Program-made: the position numbers and the translations under genes
In this document: piece by piece, positions 18,781 through 28,626 of the stretch
Layout: the number at the start of each line of letters is the position of its first letter
Position numbering within the stretch: the first letter of the stretch is position 1
Assembly: GCA_028684915.1 (NCBI GenBank)
Contig: JAQUEZ010000015.1
Span: 1-61,680 of the forward strand
Length of the DNA: 61,680 nucleotides
Source of the DNA: Desulfobulbus sp.
GTDB taxonomy: Bacteria > Desulfobacterota > Desulfobulbia > Desulfobulbales > Desulfobulbaceae
Reading direction: 5' to 3'
The notes under the pieces: generated by a model
Databases searched by the model: none
Seen by the model: only the letters and a program-made list of their open reading frames with translations
Told to the model about the DNA's origin: nothing

Positions 18781-20256
18781 TCAGATGATCGGCTTCATCG
18801 CGCTCATGTAGGAGCGCAGCTCCTCACCGACCTGCTCAACCACGGTGTAGCGGATGGCAGCGTTCACGCCGATCAACTCCACGTTGTCCACCGAGTTGTC
18901 TTTTTCGTTCATGCCCTTACCGATCACATCGGTGCCGACGGTCTTCATAAAATCGGCCAGCATGGGCACGGCCTGATGGGCAAAGAGGTAACAGCCGTAC
19001 TCAGCGGTATCGGAAATAACCACGTTCATTTCGTAGAGTTTCTTCCGAGCGATGGTGTTGGCGATCAGCGGTACCTCATGGAGGCTCTCGTAGTACGCGG
19101 ACTCTTCCTTGATACCGGCGGAAACCATGGTGTCGAAGGCAAGCTCAACACCAGCCTTGACCATGGCGATCATGAGAATGCCGTTGTCGAAGTACTCCTG
19201 CTCGCTGATCTCGGCATCGGTGGAAACGGACTTCTCAAAGGCGGTCTCAGCGGTCTGCGCACGCCAGGTGAGCAGATTTTTATCATCGTTGGCCCAGTCT
19301 TCCATCATGGTGCGGGAGAAAAAACCGCTCATGATATCGTCCATGTGCTTCTCGAACAGCGGAGTCAGGATCTCTTTGATCTCCTCGGAAAGTTCATAAG
19401 CGCGGAGCTTGGCCGGGTTGGACAGACGGTCCAACATGTTGGTGATACCACCATGCTTGAGCGCCTCGGTGATGGTCTCCCAACCAAACTGGATCAGCTT
19501 GGAGGCGTATGCGGCATCGACACCCTCGCTGACCATTTTGTCGTAGCAAAGCAGGGAGCCGGCCTGAAGCATACCGCAGAGGATGGTCTGCTCGCCCATG
19601 AGGTCGGATTTGACCTCGGCGACAAAGGAGGACTGCAGCACACCGGCGCGATGCCCACCGGTTCCGGCGGCATAGGCCTTGGCAATATCCCAGCCTTCGC
19701 CCTTGGGATCGTTTTCACGATGGACCGCGATCAGGGTCGGCACACCGAAGCCGCGTTTGTACTCCTCACGGACCTCGGTTCCAGGAGATTTGGGTGCCAC
19801 CATGACAACAGTGAGATCCTCGCGGATCTGCATGCCTTCCTCAACGATGTTGAAACCGTGGGAATAGGACAGGCAGGAGCCCTTTTTCATCAACGGCATA
19901 ACTGCGGCAACCACCTTGGAGTGCTGTTTGTCCGGGGTGAGGTTGATCACCAGGTCGGCGGAGGGGATCATCTGATCGTAGTTGCCGACGGCAAACCCGT
20001 TGCCAGTAGCGTTTTTCCAGCTCTGGCGCTGCTCGCTGATGGCAGAATCGCGCAGGGCGTAGCTAACGTCCAGACCAGAGTCACGCAGGTTGAGCCCCTG
20101 ATGCAGCCCCTGGGCGCCGCAACCGACGATAACAATCTTTTTGCCTTTAAGTTTATCGACACCGTCGGCAAATTCGCTGGCATCCATGAAACGGCATTTG
20201 CCCAGCTCCTCGAGCTGCAGGCGCAGTGGCAAGGTATTAAAGTAGTTCTGTCCCAT
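18781..20256 (-). CDS. ilvC: Ketol-acid reductoisomerase, class II (long, enteric type)
   Basis: This 491-residue protein is the second enzyme of valine and isoleucine synthesis, converting acetolactate to dihydroxyisovalerate with NADPH and Mg. The NADPH site is [19 protein letters not shown] (about 42-60). The N-terminus [20 protein letters not shown] and the length equal the E. coli class II enzyme; most Desulfobacterota have the class I form of about 330-340 residues. The neighbouring divergent ilvY-like gene completes the enteric-type module, which suggests transfer from a gammaproteobacterium-like donor. Confidence 0.95.
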   Translation of the reverse strand: MGQNYFNTLPLRLQLEELGKCRFMDASEFADGVDKLKGKKIVIVGCGAQGLHQGLNLRDSGLDVSYALRDSAISEQRQSWKNATGNGFAVGNYDQMIPSADLVINLTPDKQHSKVVAAVMPLMKKGSCLSYSHGFNIVEEGMQIREDLTVVMVAPKSPGTEVREEYKRGFGVPTLIAVHRENDPKGEGWDIAKAYAAGTGGHRAGVLQSSFVAEVKSDLMGEQTILCGMLQAGSLLCYDKMVSEGVDAAYASKLIQFGWETITEALKHGGITNMLDRLSNPAKLRAYELSEEIKEILTPLFEKHMDDIMSGFFSRTMMEDWANDDKNLLTWRAQTAETAFEKSVSTDAEISEQEYFDNGILMIAMVKAGVELAFDTMVSAGIKEESAYYESLHEVPLIANTIARKKLYEMNVVISDTAEYGCYLFAHQAVPMLADFMKTVGTDVIGKGMNEKDNSVDNVELIGVNAAIRYTVVEQVGEELRSYMSAMKPII

Positions 20257-20382
20257 GATGTGTCCTCTCTGTGGTTTTGGGTGAACAGGTTGTGTAAAAA
20301 AATGTAAATCCCTTCGGCTGAGCAGACAGCCACAACCTCAGGACCATATATTGATGATGGTGCACCATACCCGAAATTTTCA

Positions 20383-20429
20383 TTGCGAAAAGTGATTAAT
20401 TCGCAATTGAATATTGCAAAATTCGCAAC
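20383..20429. promoter_or_regulatory. Probable IlvY operators in the ilvC-ilvY intergenic region
   Basis: TTGCGAA (20383-20389) and TTCGCAA (20400-20406) form a perfect 7-bp inverted repeat separated by 10 bases. A second, weaker site follows at 20414-20429 (TTGCAA-AA-TTCGCAA). Tandem IlvY operators in this position are known from E. coli, where IlvY with acetolactate activates ilvC and represses itself. A TATAAT lies at 20440-20445, suitably placed as the -10 of ilvY. The operator identity is inferred from position and symmetry. Confidence 0.65.
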
Positions 20430-20492
20430 AAAGATCCAGTATAATCAGCACGCCGCCTCTTACCATGGATCAACAACTTTTCCCGCTTGTTT

Positions 20493-21383
20493 ATGGACAT
20501 CCGCGCCATCAAAATTTTTAATCACCTGGCCCATTCGCTCCACTTCGGGCGGAGTAGTCGGGCTTGTAATCTCAGTCCTTCGGCACTGACCCGTACCATC
20601 CAGCGCATTGAAGAGGAACTGGGCAAACCGCTTTTCCAACGCGATAACCGCAAGGTGAGCCTGACGCCAGCTGGGGTGGTTTTCAAACAATATGCCGAGG
20701 AGATGGAACAACGGTGGCAGTTGCTGCTCCAGGAACTGGGCGACGATGCCCGTCTCCATGGCGAGATCTCACTCTACTGCTCGGTGACCGCGGCTACTTC
20801 CATCCTGCCTCGAATCCTCGGGGCCTTCCGCCAAAATCATCCCGGGGTGCAGATCAAACTGCAGACCGGTGACGCTGCCGAGGCCCTGGACCGGCTCAAT
20901 GATCGCGATGCCCAGATAACCATTGCCGCTCTTCCCGAGCAACTCCCTGATTCGGTTAGCTTTGTTGAGTTAGCACGGACACCACTGCTCTTCATCGCCC
21001 CCAGGGAAGCGGGCCTGCCAATGGTTGATGCCAAAGGTGCAATCGACTGGCACCGCACCCCCGTTATCCTGGCAGAGCAGGGGTTAAGCCGCATCCGTAT
21101 CGATCGCTGGTTCAAAGAAAAAAATATCCATCCCAACATCTACGCCGAGGTGGCCGGCAACGAGGCCCTCTTGGCCATGGTCGGATTGGGGTGTGGGGTT
21201 GGAGTCGTTCCGGAATTGGTCCTGGAGAAAAGTCCGCTGCGTGAACGGGTACACATTACGCCGATTACGCCCGAATTGGCGCCCTTCATCATCGGAGCCT
21301 GCACCCTCACGCGGCATCTGGACCATCCGGTGATCCAGGCCTTCTGGATCACGGTGCAACAGGTCAAGGCGTCTGAGAACTGA
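20493..21383 (+). CDS. ilvY: LysR-family activator IlvY
   Basis: About 296 residues; ATG at 20493 chosen (MDIRAIKIFNHLAHSLHFGR), although a TTG two codons upstream is possible. The HTH segment CNLSPSALTRTIQRIEEELG and the divergent arrangement with ilvC match E. coli IlvY (297 residues). IlvY senses acetolactate or acetohydroxybutyrate. The gene ends 6 nt before the stop of the convergent SWIM protein gene. Confidence 0.9.
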   Translation: MDIRAIKIFNHLAHSLHFGRSSRACNLSPSALTRTIQRIEEELGKPLFQRDNRKVSLTPAGVVFKQYAEEMEQRWQLLLQELGDDARLHGEISLYCSVTAATSILPRILGAFRQNHPGVQIKLQTGDAAEALDRLNDRDAQITIAALPEQLPDSVSFVELARTPLLFIAPREAGLPMVDAKGAIDWHRTPVILAEQGLSRIRIDRWFKEKNIHPNIYAEVAGNEALLAMVGLGCGVGVVPELVLEKSPLRERVHITPITPELAPFIIGACTLTRHLDHPVIQAFWITVQQVKASEN

Positions 21384-21388
21384 GTCGG

Positions 21389-23326
21389 TTATTTGGCGAT
21401 TTTTTTAGTTCCACCACCGAGTGCATCAAGGACTTCTAACAAACGGCGTTTGGCCTTATGTGCTTGGCGCAATTCTCGCAACAAGGCCTGCCACTCGCTT
21501 ACGCTGTCGCTTACCTCATACACCTTGCGCATCTGGCGGAGGTATCCGGCAGCCTCTCTGTAGGCCTTGGGTTTTACCAGGGCGATCAACCGGTCCACTT
21601 TCCCCCGCCAAATAGAAAGGGATACGTTGGGGTGGGTTTTTACCACCGCCTCAGCCACCTGTTCCCCTAGAGCCACCCCCTCGAATTTGTTCTTTTTCGC
21701 ACCCTCGTACAGACGAACCACGTCATCCATTCGCTTTTCCAAAATGGCAATAGCGATCAGGGGAGAGTGTCGCGGGAAAGAAATACTACTGTTTTTTTCC
21801 GGAGGAAAAGACACCTCCGGTACGGGAAGAGGCCACTCGACCATCTCACTTTTTTTACCTAAGAGGTCCGGCCGCCGCCCGGTCTCGAGAAAGAGCAAAA
21901 CTTTTTCCCGCACCTCGGGCCACTTCTTTATTTTCTCTGCAGATTTGCGCAGTTCCTTGTACGAGTCAACCGAGGGATTGCGCAAGAACTCCTGGCCACG
22001 ATAGGCGGCAACCAGATCATGGCATTTCTCATCCTCGGCCATGATCAACAACTGCTTTTGCAGGTGGGTTGCCTGTCCCGGTGCATCCTTAATCATCTTG
22101 TTAAAGCCGCGTATGCACCATTGCCGCGCACCATCTCTATCGCCAGAGGCCAGCAGATGGGTAACTAATTTTTCGTAATTACAGCACGTTTCCACTTCTC
22201 TTTCTAAAAGAGGTACAATCCGTTCCGATAAGCCACCGCGTTTGTAGGCATCGATCAGGTAGCTGACCACTGCATTGCGCTGGTAGGTGTCCGAGTAGTT
22301 TGCTGATTTTGGCGTATCCAAGGCGGATAACCGAGTTTCAAAAGTAGCTGCCACCTCCAGCCAATCAGCGGGTGTGTACATCTTGTCCTCGATAATCACC
22401 TGCCCCTGTTGCAGAAGAACGAATTCATCCGCCAACATCCGGTCAATGATCCAGGATAACTGGTGAGCCCGGGACAAGGAAGACTGGTTCACTGCCTTGA
22501 GCACGATCTCAAGACATTCAGTGATATTTTCTGCGGTTTCGCCATCATCATTAGACGTTGCAACCTGTTCGCTTCCCCGGCGCCAGAGATCATCCCCCAG
22601 ATCGAGCAGTTGATCATAATGTCCGGCATCGAACAGGGCTTGAAACTGTCGCCGGACATGGGAATAATCGGGCACCTCTTCTTCCTGGTTCCAGTGGTCA
22701 CGCCAGGCGGGTTCATCTGTGAGAAAATGGATCTCTTTGCGCAGCGCCCGAACAATGGATTCCACCTGACCACAGGCCAGCTGTTCTCCTTCACGCAGAT
22801 ACTGTTCAACGCGGGGGTAGATCCGTGCCAGATGCTGCAAAATATCGATCAGTGCCTCCCGACTTTTCCCCTCCAACAGTTTTTGAATTTTGCCGTCTCC
22901 AGCTTTAGCGACTTGTTGTGTCAGCTTGACCGACGGGTGCTCAAGCTCGAGCTCCTCTTCATTACCGGGATCGGCAAACAACATCAGATACAGGTCATCA
23001 TCCTCGTCAAGTTCAGACAGTTCCCTCCCCGCTTTAAACTGGGCCGCCGCCGCAAGAATTACTGCCACCGCATGCTTGCACGGTCCTCCCTCATAGGGAC
23101 AGGTGCAGTACCAGGAATGCATATTTTCAGGATCAAGCCGTACCATGGTGGCATAATCATCGGTTCCCGCCACCCAGGCCACAAGTTCCCCCTTTTGGGT
23201 GCGATGCAAATCGGAGACCCGTTTCAGATAGGATCGACCGCGATCAACCACCCTCTCATCGGCCCACAGTTCCAAATCGGCAAAGGTAAGCCGCTCAAGT
23301 ATCGATTTGATTTCTTCCATTACCAT
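21389..23326 (-). CDS. SWIM zinc-finger protein of unknown function
   Basis: A 645-residue soluble protein. The SWIM motif CxCx6CxH lies at about 74-85 (WYCTCPYEGGPCKHAVAVI), preceded by the DxGRSYL-type motif (VVDRGRSYLKRV) typical of bacterial SWIM proteins. A strongly acidic patch follows (about 103-125). The remainder is alpha-helical, repeat-like and reminiscent of TPR arrays. SWIM domains bind DNA or protein; in bacteria they often sit next to SNF2 helicases, but none is present here. The function is not known. Confidence 0.85.
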   Translation of the reverse strand: MVMEEIKSILERLTFADLELWADERVVDRGRSYLKRVSDLHRTQKGELVAWVAGTDDYATMVRLDPENMHSWYCTCPYEGGPCKHAVAVILAAAAQFKAGRELSELDEDDDLYLMLFADPGNEEELELEHPSVKLTQQVAKAGDGKIQKLLEGKSREALIDILQHLARIYPRVEQYLREGEQLACGQVESIVRALRKEIHFLTDEPAWRDHWNQEEEVPDYSHVRRQFQALFDAGHYDQLLDLGDDLWRRGSEQVATSNDDGETAENITECLEIVLKAVNQSSLSRAHQLSWIIDRMLADEFVLLQQGQVIIEDKMYTPADWLEVAATFETRLSALDTPKSANYSDTYQRNAVVSYLIDAYKRGGLSERIVPLLEREVETCCNYEKLVTHLLASGDRDGARQWCIRGFNKMIKDAPGQATHLQKQLLIMAEDEKCHDLVAAYRGQEFLRNPSVDSYKELRKSAEKIKKWPEVREKVLLFLETGRRPDLLGKKSEMVEWPLPVPEVSFPPEKNSSISFPRHSPLIAIAILEKRMDDVVRLYEGAKKNKFEGVALGEQVAEAVVKTHPNVSLSIWRGKVDRLIALVKPKAYREAAGYLRQMRKVYEVSDSVSEWQALLRELRQAHKAKRRLLEVLDALGGGTKKIAK

Positions 23327-23583
23327 TCCCGAATGTGTCCATTTTTACGTGACTTCTTCCACTCTCTTTATCCAATGACAAGCTATGATAGCCAGGTAAA
23401 AAGGCAAAACCTGAGAAATTCCATATCGCAAATACAGTATATGACGAAGCTCGGGATGTCGTTGTCGAAAATTTATCCGGAAACGACAATATTTCCCGGA
23501 AAAAAGGCCTCTTCATTGACAACCCTTTGCCATTGGATGTACTCGGTATACATTCGGCAATAAATCGAAAGAGAGGTGTACCT

Positions 23584-24018
23584 ATGCGTGGCCGGAATCA
23601 AACCTGCGCCGTCAAAGATGGACGAATTCGGATAACCTGCCCCCGTTGCAGCAAGACTCGCTATGTAGCTGTTTCCGATGGGATCCGTAAAAAAAACGTA
23701 CGCTGTCCCTGTGGCCTGTCCACCATGTACACCCTGAATCATCGAGCGTATGCGCGTGAGTCGACCTGGGGCAAGGCCTTTATCCTTCTGCCCAACGGCC
23801 GCGAGTGTCCCATCTATCTCTGCGACATCTCCATCGGTGGAATCGGGTTTAACATCCCTCCCCAATATAGCCGGGCCCTGGCCACTAGCCATGATTTGCG
23901 CATCAAATACCGATCCGGTGCCGGCAATTCGATGCTGCGCAAAATCCGCATCACGAGCATAAACAACAACCGCGCCGGAGCAGAATTCCTCGACGGAAAA
24001 CCACCAATCTCCTGGTAG
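23584..24018 (+). CDS. PilZ-domain protein with N-terminal zinc-ribbon-like motif
   Basis: 144 residues from the ATG at 23584, preceded by GAGAGG; an upstream start at 23527 lacks such a site. Residues about 15-45 contain CPRC...CPCG, a possible zinc ribbon. Residues about 60-140 form a PilZ-like barrel with the conserved DISIGGIGFNI box. The RxxxR motif for cyclic di-GMP binding is not obvious, so ligand binding is uncertain. The gene stands alone between the divergent SWIM protein gene and the 790-residue gene. Confidence 0.8.
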   Translation: MRGRNQTCAVKDGRIRITCPRCSKTRYVAVSDGIRKKNVRCPCGLSTMYTLNHRAYARESTWGKAFILLPNGRECPIYLCDISIGGIGFNIPPQYSRALATSHDLRIKYRSGAGNSMLRKIRITSINNNRAGAEFLDGKPPISW

Positions 24019-24155
24019 CCCTCCTCTTTTTGCGAAACCTACCCCTTACAAAAACTGGCACTGACGCAATACTGATCGCATCATAGCCCTATTCTAACAA
24101 TCGCTCGGTATATCCGTGGGCATACAGTGACAATGGCCCTTTACCTCGAGCGATT

Positions 24156-26528
24156 ATGACCCACCTCCCCCCAAGCTTTGACCACGCCTTTTCCTGGTCA
24201 CCCGCCGCGATTGCCGAAAAGTTTCGCCATCAATTGCTCGCCCGGCAAGACGAGCTCCCTTTTAGCAGTGCAGATACCACCGTTGGCATAGAAAACGAGT
24301 TCCAGGTGGCGGTTGAAGGCAACAAAACCGACGTGGATCTAGCCCTCACCCTGATCCATTCCAACTATTACCAAAACCTGAAGGCTCGGGCTGGACGCGG
24401 TGATCTTAGCCCTCACCAGTTGGCCGAACTCAACACCTTTCTTGACGAGGGAAAGGACCGCACCTGGGAAAACTCCTGGGTCCGTTTTCCCCGCAGGTTA
24501 TTGGGCCCGTATGCCGGCTCCATTCTCAAACAGGACTTACTGGCTGACAAAGCCGATCCCCAGGGGGCAACCCGTCAGGATCTCGACCAATTTATCTTCA
24601 CCCGCGAGGGTGAACCATGGCTCAGGACTCCGGTCAGCTATCTGCTCAAACTCTCCCTGGCCGAGGCTATTGGATCCTGGCAGCCGCTGGATGAAACAAG
24701 CGCTCAAAGTCTGCGCCGAATCGGTGAACAACTGATGGAGCATCTCATCAGCGACAACTCTTCACCCGAGATCACCAGTTTCAGCCTCAGCAAAGGCGAA
24801 AACGGCGAGTTACCCGGTCGAGAAACCGCCCGCGAAACCAGCCGCCGATTCATTTTTTTGCAGTTGCTGATCCAGTATGCCAACCGTGAATTTCGCCTCC
24901 AGCAGTATGGTCAGACCTGCCGGATGTACATGGCCCCTAATCCACCTTTTCGCCAAAAACAGCTCAACGAGCTGATCTCGGACCAATTTTACCGCGAACT
25001 CTTTCTCAACCCCTGCCTCTCCGGATGGCAAAAAGGGGAAAGCAAGAAGCAATACATGGGGCTCTGCCATCGAACCCTATCGCGCAGCCAGCTCAACACC
25101 ATTGCCAAACTTAAAGAAGCCGGCATTATCACCAACAACCTGGTGGTCCTGCCCAACACCTCCTCAACCTCCCTGGCCAATAACGGGACCCACATCACCT
25201 TGGGTAGCCGGATACTCAGCCAGAGTTTTCGCGAGAGTGAGGGCATGTTGGTGGAAAAATATTTCGGCGACCTGGTGATCAAGATCGTTGAGCACTTTCT
25301 GCCGCTCTTTGTCACCACCTGTTCCGCCGCACCGTACCGTTTGGGGTTCAGTGATTTTCATCCGGAAAAAGTGCTGGGATATCTGCCCCATGAACTCGAC
25401 TATTCCCACCTGCGCATGCTCTGGCGAAGATGGAAAAAGAAGGCTGACCTACGCTTTTGCGGCCACAGCTTCACCCCGGTCGGGCCGCTGTGGCTTGACC
25501 GGCTCACCAGCGGCGTCCTTCGTTTGCGTGGCGATTACCTCCCCGATGTCCGCCTGATCGATTATTTGGTGGCCCTGCACAGTGTCGATCACAGCCCGGC
25601 CCTCAACGGCCAGATCGGTAACCATGAACGGCTGAAAACCGATCTTACCGAAATGGGCGTTTTTGACAGCCGCATGGCCATCTACCTGCCCTACCGAATG
25701 CGCAATCTGGGAAAATACGGCTTTTCCGGCTTCGAGGGACGCCACTATTCTCTCTTTCCCGACCTGAGTAAAAGCCTTGCCTTGGCGGTCAACCTCCAGA
25801 CCTTGGTCACATCTATGGCATATCGCTGGGTGATTGAGGGGACAATCACGCATGCCGATATACCCGATGACCCCTGTACTGAAAGTGAACGACGGCAAAT
25901 CTTTTTTGCCTCAGCCATCGGCTTACCCACGGTCTTCATCCGGGCCAACACCGGAAGCCAGGTGTTGAAACGAATACTCAGCCTGGTTGAACGACAGCGC
26001 CCAAGCCGCCGCTATCGGGGCTATATCCGCATCGAAGTCAACGCCTATCAACAAGCCTGCCTGAAAATCCTCCGAAATGAGGAGGGCTGCGGTCGGCACG
26101 GACCGGATTGCACCTCGCTGTTGGATTCCCTGGACGCGATGCTCAAGAGAGAAGAATTATCCGCTGCCGCACGTCTGACCGGGGCTATTTTGGGTAAAAA
26201 TGGAAGGGGCACCGACCCGATGCGAATAAAGAGTGATGAATTCAACCGCATGGCTGAGCGCTACTATCGGGGCGACCTCTGCCGCCTCCACCTGGATAAC
26301 GGGCTGGACACCTTGGTCGAAGATGGCCTTCGCTTCGACGCTGCCTGCGACGCCAAGGCGGGCGCGCTCAAGCAACAGTTGATCGGTCCAACTCCGACCG
26401 CTCTTTTTATCCGGGAAACCGGCTGCCGCCTCTTAGCCGGTGAGGCCTCCGACCGGGAAATCCATATGCTGATTATGCTCTGTCTGGTGCTTTTTTATCA
26501 ACAGTTGCAGCAACAAAAATCGGTTTGA
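24156..26528 (+). CDS. Unrecognised 790-residue protein, first gene of a lipid-type operon
   Basis: I do not recognise the family. The protein is soluble, with no signal peptide or membrane helix. One weak hint is TVGIENEF (about 43-50), which resembles the substrate-binding start of GCS2-type carboxylate-amine ligases (GxExEF); histidine- and arginine-rich segments lie at about 410-450. The stop is followed directly by the PSD-like gene (ATG 15 nt downstream), which in turn overlaps an Lgt-like gene. Coupling to two lipid genes suggests a membrane or head-group related role, but this is inference. Its 3' part is intact and its codon usage matches its neighbours. Confidence 0.75.
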   Translation: MTHLPPSFDHAFSWSPAAIAEKFRHQLLARQDELPFSSADTTVGIENEFQVAVEGNKTDVDLALTLIHSNYYQNLKARAGRGDLSPHQLAELNTFLDEGKDRTWENSWVRFPRRLLGPYAGSILKQDLLADKADPQGATRQDLDQFIFTREGEPWLRTPVSYLLKLSLAEAIGSWQPLDETSAQSLRRIGEQLMEHLISDNSSPEITSFSLSKGENGELPGRETARETSRRFIFLQLLIQYANREFRLQQYGQTCRMYMAPNPPFRQKQLNELISDQFYRELFLNPCLSGWQKGESKKQYMGLCHRTLSRSQLNTIAKLKEAGIITNNLVVLPNTSSTSLANNGTHITLGSRILSQSFRESEGMLVEKYFGDLVIKIVEHFLPLFVTTCSAAPYRLGFSDFHPEKVLGYLPHELDYSHLRMLWRRWKKKADLRFCGHSFTPVGPLWLDRLTSGVLRLRGDYLPDVRLIDYLVALHSVDHSPALNGQIGNHERLKTDLTEMGVFDSRMAIYLPYRMRNLGKYGFSGFEGRHYSLFPDLSKSLALAVNLQTLVTSMAYRWVIEGTITHADIPDDPCTESERRQIFFASAIGLPTVFIRANTGSQVLKRILSLVERQRPSRRYRGYIRIEVNAYQQACLKILRNEEGCGRHGPDCTSLLDSLDAMLKREELSAAARLTGAILGKNGRGTDPMRIKSDEFNRMAERYYRGDLCRLHLDNGLDTLVEDGLRFDAACDAKAGALKQQLIGPTPTALFIRETGCRLLAGEASDREIHMLIMLCLVLFYQQLQQQKSV

Positions 26529-26542
26529 TTGAGAGAATACCC

Positions 26543-27577
26543 ATGCAACATCAATACATATCAAGGGAAACCGGCCAGATAGTCACCGAACAGTTGATTG
26601 GCGACCACAGTATCGATCTCCTCTACAACCGGGTACGGGAGCAGGCTCCGGGCCTTTTTCGTGCCTTGACCTCGCAACGGATGTCAGCAGTCTTGGGCTT
26701 TCTTCATTTTGATATCAACCTGCCGGTAATCGGATCCAAGGGACTGAAGTTGCTGAGGCGTATGAAGGTGGACTGCTGCGAATGCTTGGCCCCGTATCAG
26801 AGTTTTTCCACCCCGCGTCAGGTCTTTGAGCGCCAGATCCGTTACTGGGAATGTCGACCCATGGATCAGGATCCCTCGGTGGTAGTTTCACCTGCCGATG
26901 CCAAGGTTCTGATCGGCTCGCTTGATGACGTGCCCGAACTTTTTATCAAGGAAAAATTCTTTTCGGCAGAAGAGCTGCTCGGCCCGGCCTCACGCTGGCG
27001 CAGTCGATTTAGCGGCGGCTCCTTTGCCATTTTCAGGCTGACCCCGGATAAGTACCACTACAATCACGTTCCAGTAAGCGGTGAGGTGGTTGACCTCTAC
27101 ACTGTAGAGGGGGATTGCCATTCCTGCAATCCGAAAGCACAGATCGCCCTTGCTTCGATTCATGCAAAAAACCGACGGGTTGTGACCATGATCAACACCG
27201 ATATTCCCGGAGGATCTGGGATCGGCCTGGTGGCCATGGTGGAGGTGGTGGCCCTGATGATCGGCGATATCCATCAGTGCTACTCGCAACACCGCTATGA
27301 CAATCCTAAACCGCTCACCAAGGGGATGTTTCTCGCCAAGGGATGCCCCAAAAGCCTCTATAGGCCCGGCAGTTCCACCGATATCCTTCTCTTTCAAAAA
27401 GAGAAAATCATCTTTGCAAAAGATCTGCGCAACAATGCGGTGCGTAGCGATGTCAGCAGTCGATTTTCAGTCGGCCTTGGCCGCCCGCTTGTTGAAACCG
27501 ACCTTCGGGTCCGCTCGACCGTGGCGCTAAGGAACCAACCCGCCCCCCCTTTTTCACCGCTTACGGAGGGTGTATGA
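26543..27577 (+). CDS. Phosphatidylserine decarboxylase-like protein
   Basis: 344 residues from the ATG at 26543, with GAGAG upstream; a TTG overlapping the previous stop is the alternative. Conserved PSD features are VSPADAKVLIG (about 115-125), LTPDKYHYNHVPVSGEV (about 166-182), and a C-terminal RPGSSTDILLF (about 274-284) in place of the usual GGST or LGST self-cleavage site. In PSDs that serine becomes the pyruvoyl cofactor that decarboxylates phosphatidylserine. The changed residue before the aligned serine makes activity plausible but unproven. The start of the next gene overlaps its stop (ATGA). Confidence 0.85.
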   Translation: MQHQYISRETGQIVTEQLIGDHSIDLLYNRVREQAPGLFRALTSQRMSAVLGFLHFDINLPVIGSKGLKLLRRMKVDCCECLAPYQSFSTPRQVFERQIRYWECRPMDQDPSVVVSPADAKVLIGSLDDVPELFIKEKFFSAEELLGPASRWRSRFSGGSFAIFRLTPDKYHYNHVPVSGEVVDLYTVEGDCHSCNPKAQIALASIHAKNRRVVTMINTDIPGGSGIGLVAMVEVVALMIGDIHQCYSQHRYDNPKPLTKGMFLAKGCPKSLYRPGSSTDILLFQKEKIIFAKDLRNNAVRSDVSSRFSVGLGRPLVETDLRVRSTVALRNQPAPPFSPLTEGV

Positions 27578-28626
27578 ATCTGTGGATTTTCCTCGTCTGT
27601 TCAGGACTGCTTTTCAGCCTGATGATTATTCTTGGATGGCGGTATCTGCCGGGCGAACGGTTTCAAATTCTCGCCTCGGTTCCGGTGGCACGTGATGACC
27701 GAGGCCTTTGGCGGGGAATAAACTTCACCTGGTATGGCCTGCTTCTGGCGACAGCCGCTGTTATAGCCATCATGTATGTGCTGCTCCTCTGTCTGGCAGC
27801 GGGGATGGCCAGAGGACCACTGCTGAGCTTGCTTGCTGCTATTATTCTTCTCTGTGTGCCCTCATCTCGGTGGGTCGCCAGACTGGTAGAAAAAAAGCAG
27901 TATACCTTCACCATCGGCGGCGCCTTTTTTTGCGGTCTGGTCGCCACTCCGCTAATCATCCTCCTGATAAACGGGGTGTGCCTGCTGCTCAACTACCCCA
28001 CCCTGCCGATACAGGTGGTGCTGGCAGCACTTTCCATCGGTTATATTCTTGGGGAAGGCCTGGGGCGATTAGCCTGCCTTAGCTTTGGTTGCTGTTACGG
28101 CAAACGGCTGGACCAATGCGGTACACTGCTCTCGTATCTCTTGAAAAAAGTGGCGGTGGTCTTTACTGGGCCAACCAAAAAGGCGGTTTATGAGGGAGGT
28201 CTTGCCGGAATAAAACTGGTTCCCATCCAAGGCATAACCAGCCTGCTCTACACGCTCACCGGACTGGTCGGTTGCTTCCTCTTTTTTCAGGGGAGCTATC
28301 GGAGCGCCTTTCTCCTCTGTCTGCTGTTATCCCAGATCTGGCGGGTGGTCTCGGAGATGTTCCGCGCCGATTTCCGAGGATTTTCCTCTGTATCCGCCTA
28401 TCAAAAAATGGGTTTGGCCTCAATCCTCTACGGTATCCTGCTTTGTCTGGTCATCCCTGTCCCGGTGCTGCGGTTGCCGGATATCGGACAAGGGCTGAAC
28501 CTGCTCTTTAATCCCCTTTTGCTCCTTGGTCTCAACGGCCTCTGGTTTGCTCTTTTCCTTCATTTCGGCCGCAGCAGGGTCACCAGCGCCACCTTGTCCT
28601 TTGAAGTGCGGCACAATTGCATTTAA
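27574..28626 (+). CDS. Lgt-like polytopic membrane protein (prolipoprotein diacylglyceryl transferase family)
   Basis: 350 residues with about seven to eight membrane segments. The central motif EGLGRLACLSFGCCYGKRL (about 161-179) corresponds to the GRxxCfxxGCCyG signature of Lgt-family homologues that are not the housekeeping enzyme; true Lgt has GRxGNFxNxE. A good ribosome site (GGAGGG) lies inside the preceding PSD-like gene. The family transfers diacylglyceryl groups from phosphatidylglycerol. The specific substrate here is unknown and it is probably not the essential Lgt. Confidence 0.75.
   Translation: MNLWIFLVCSGLLFSLMIILGWRYLPGERFQILASVPVARDDRGLWRGINFTWYGLLLATAAVIAIMYVLLLCLAAGMARGPLLSLLAAIILLCVPSSRWVARLVEKKQYTFTIGGAFFCGLVATPLIILLINGVCLLLNYPTLPIQVVLAALSIGYILGEGLGRLACLSFGCCYGKRLDQCGTLLSYLLKKVAVVFTGPTKKAVYEGGLAGIKLVPIQGITSLLYTLTGLVGCFLFFQGSYRSAFLLCLLLSQIWRVVSEMFRADFRGFSSVSAYQKMGLASILYGILLCLVIPVPVLRLPDIGQGLNLLFNPLLLLGLNGLWFALFLHFGRSRVTSATLSFEVRHNCI

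Noticed and set aside
18748..20307. 519-codon plus-strand frame opposite ilvC
   Set aside because: It is fully antisense to ilvC, which is unambiguous. The histidine- and glycine-rich translation is typical of a shadow frame.
23473..23892. Minus-strand open frame opposite the PilZ gene
   Set aside because: The plus-strand PilZ protein has a domain signature and a ribosome site; the antisense frame has neither.
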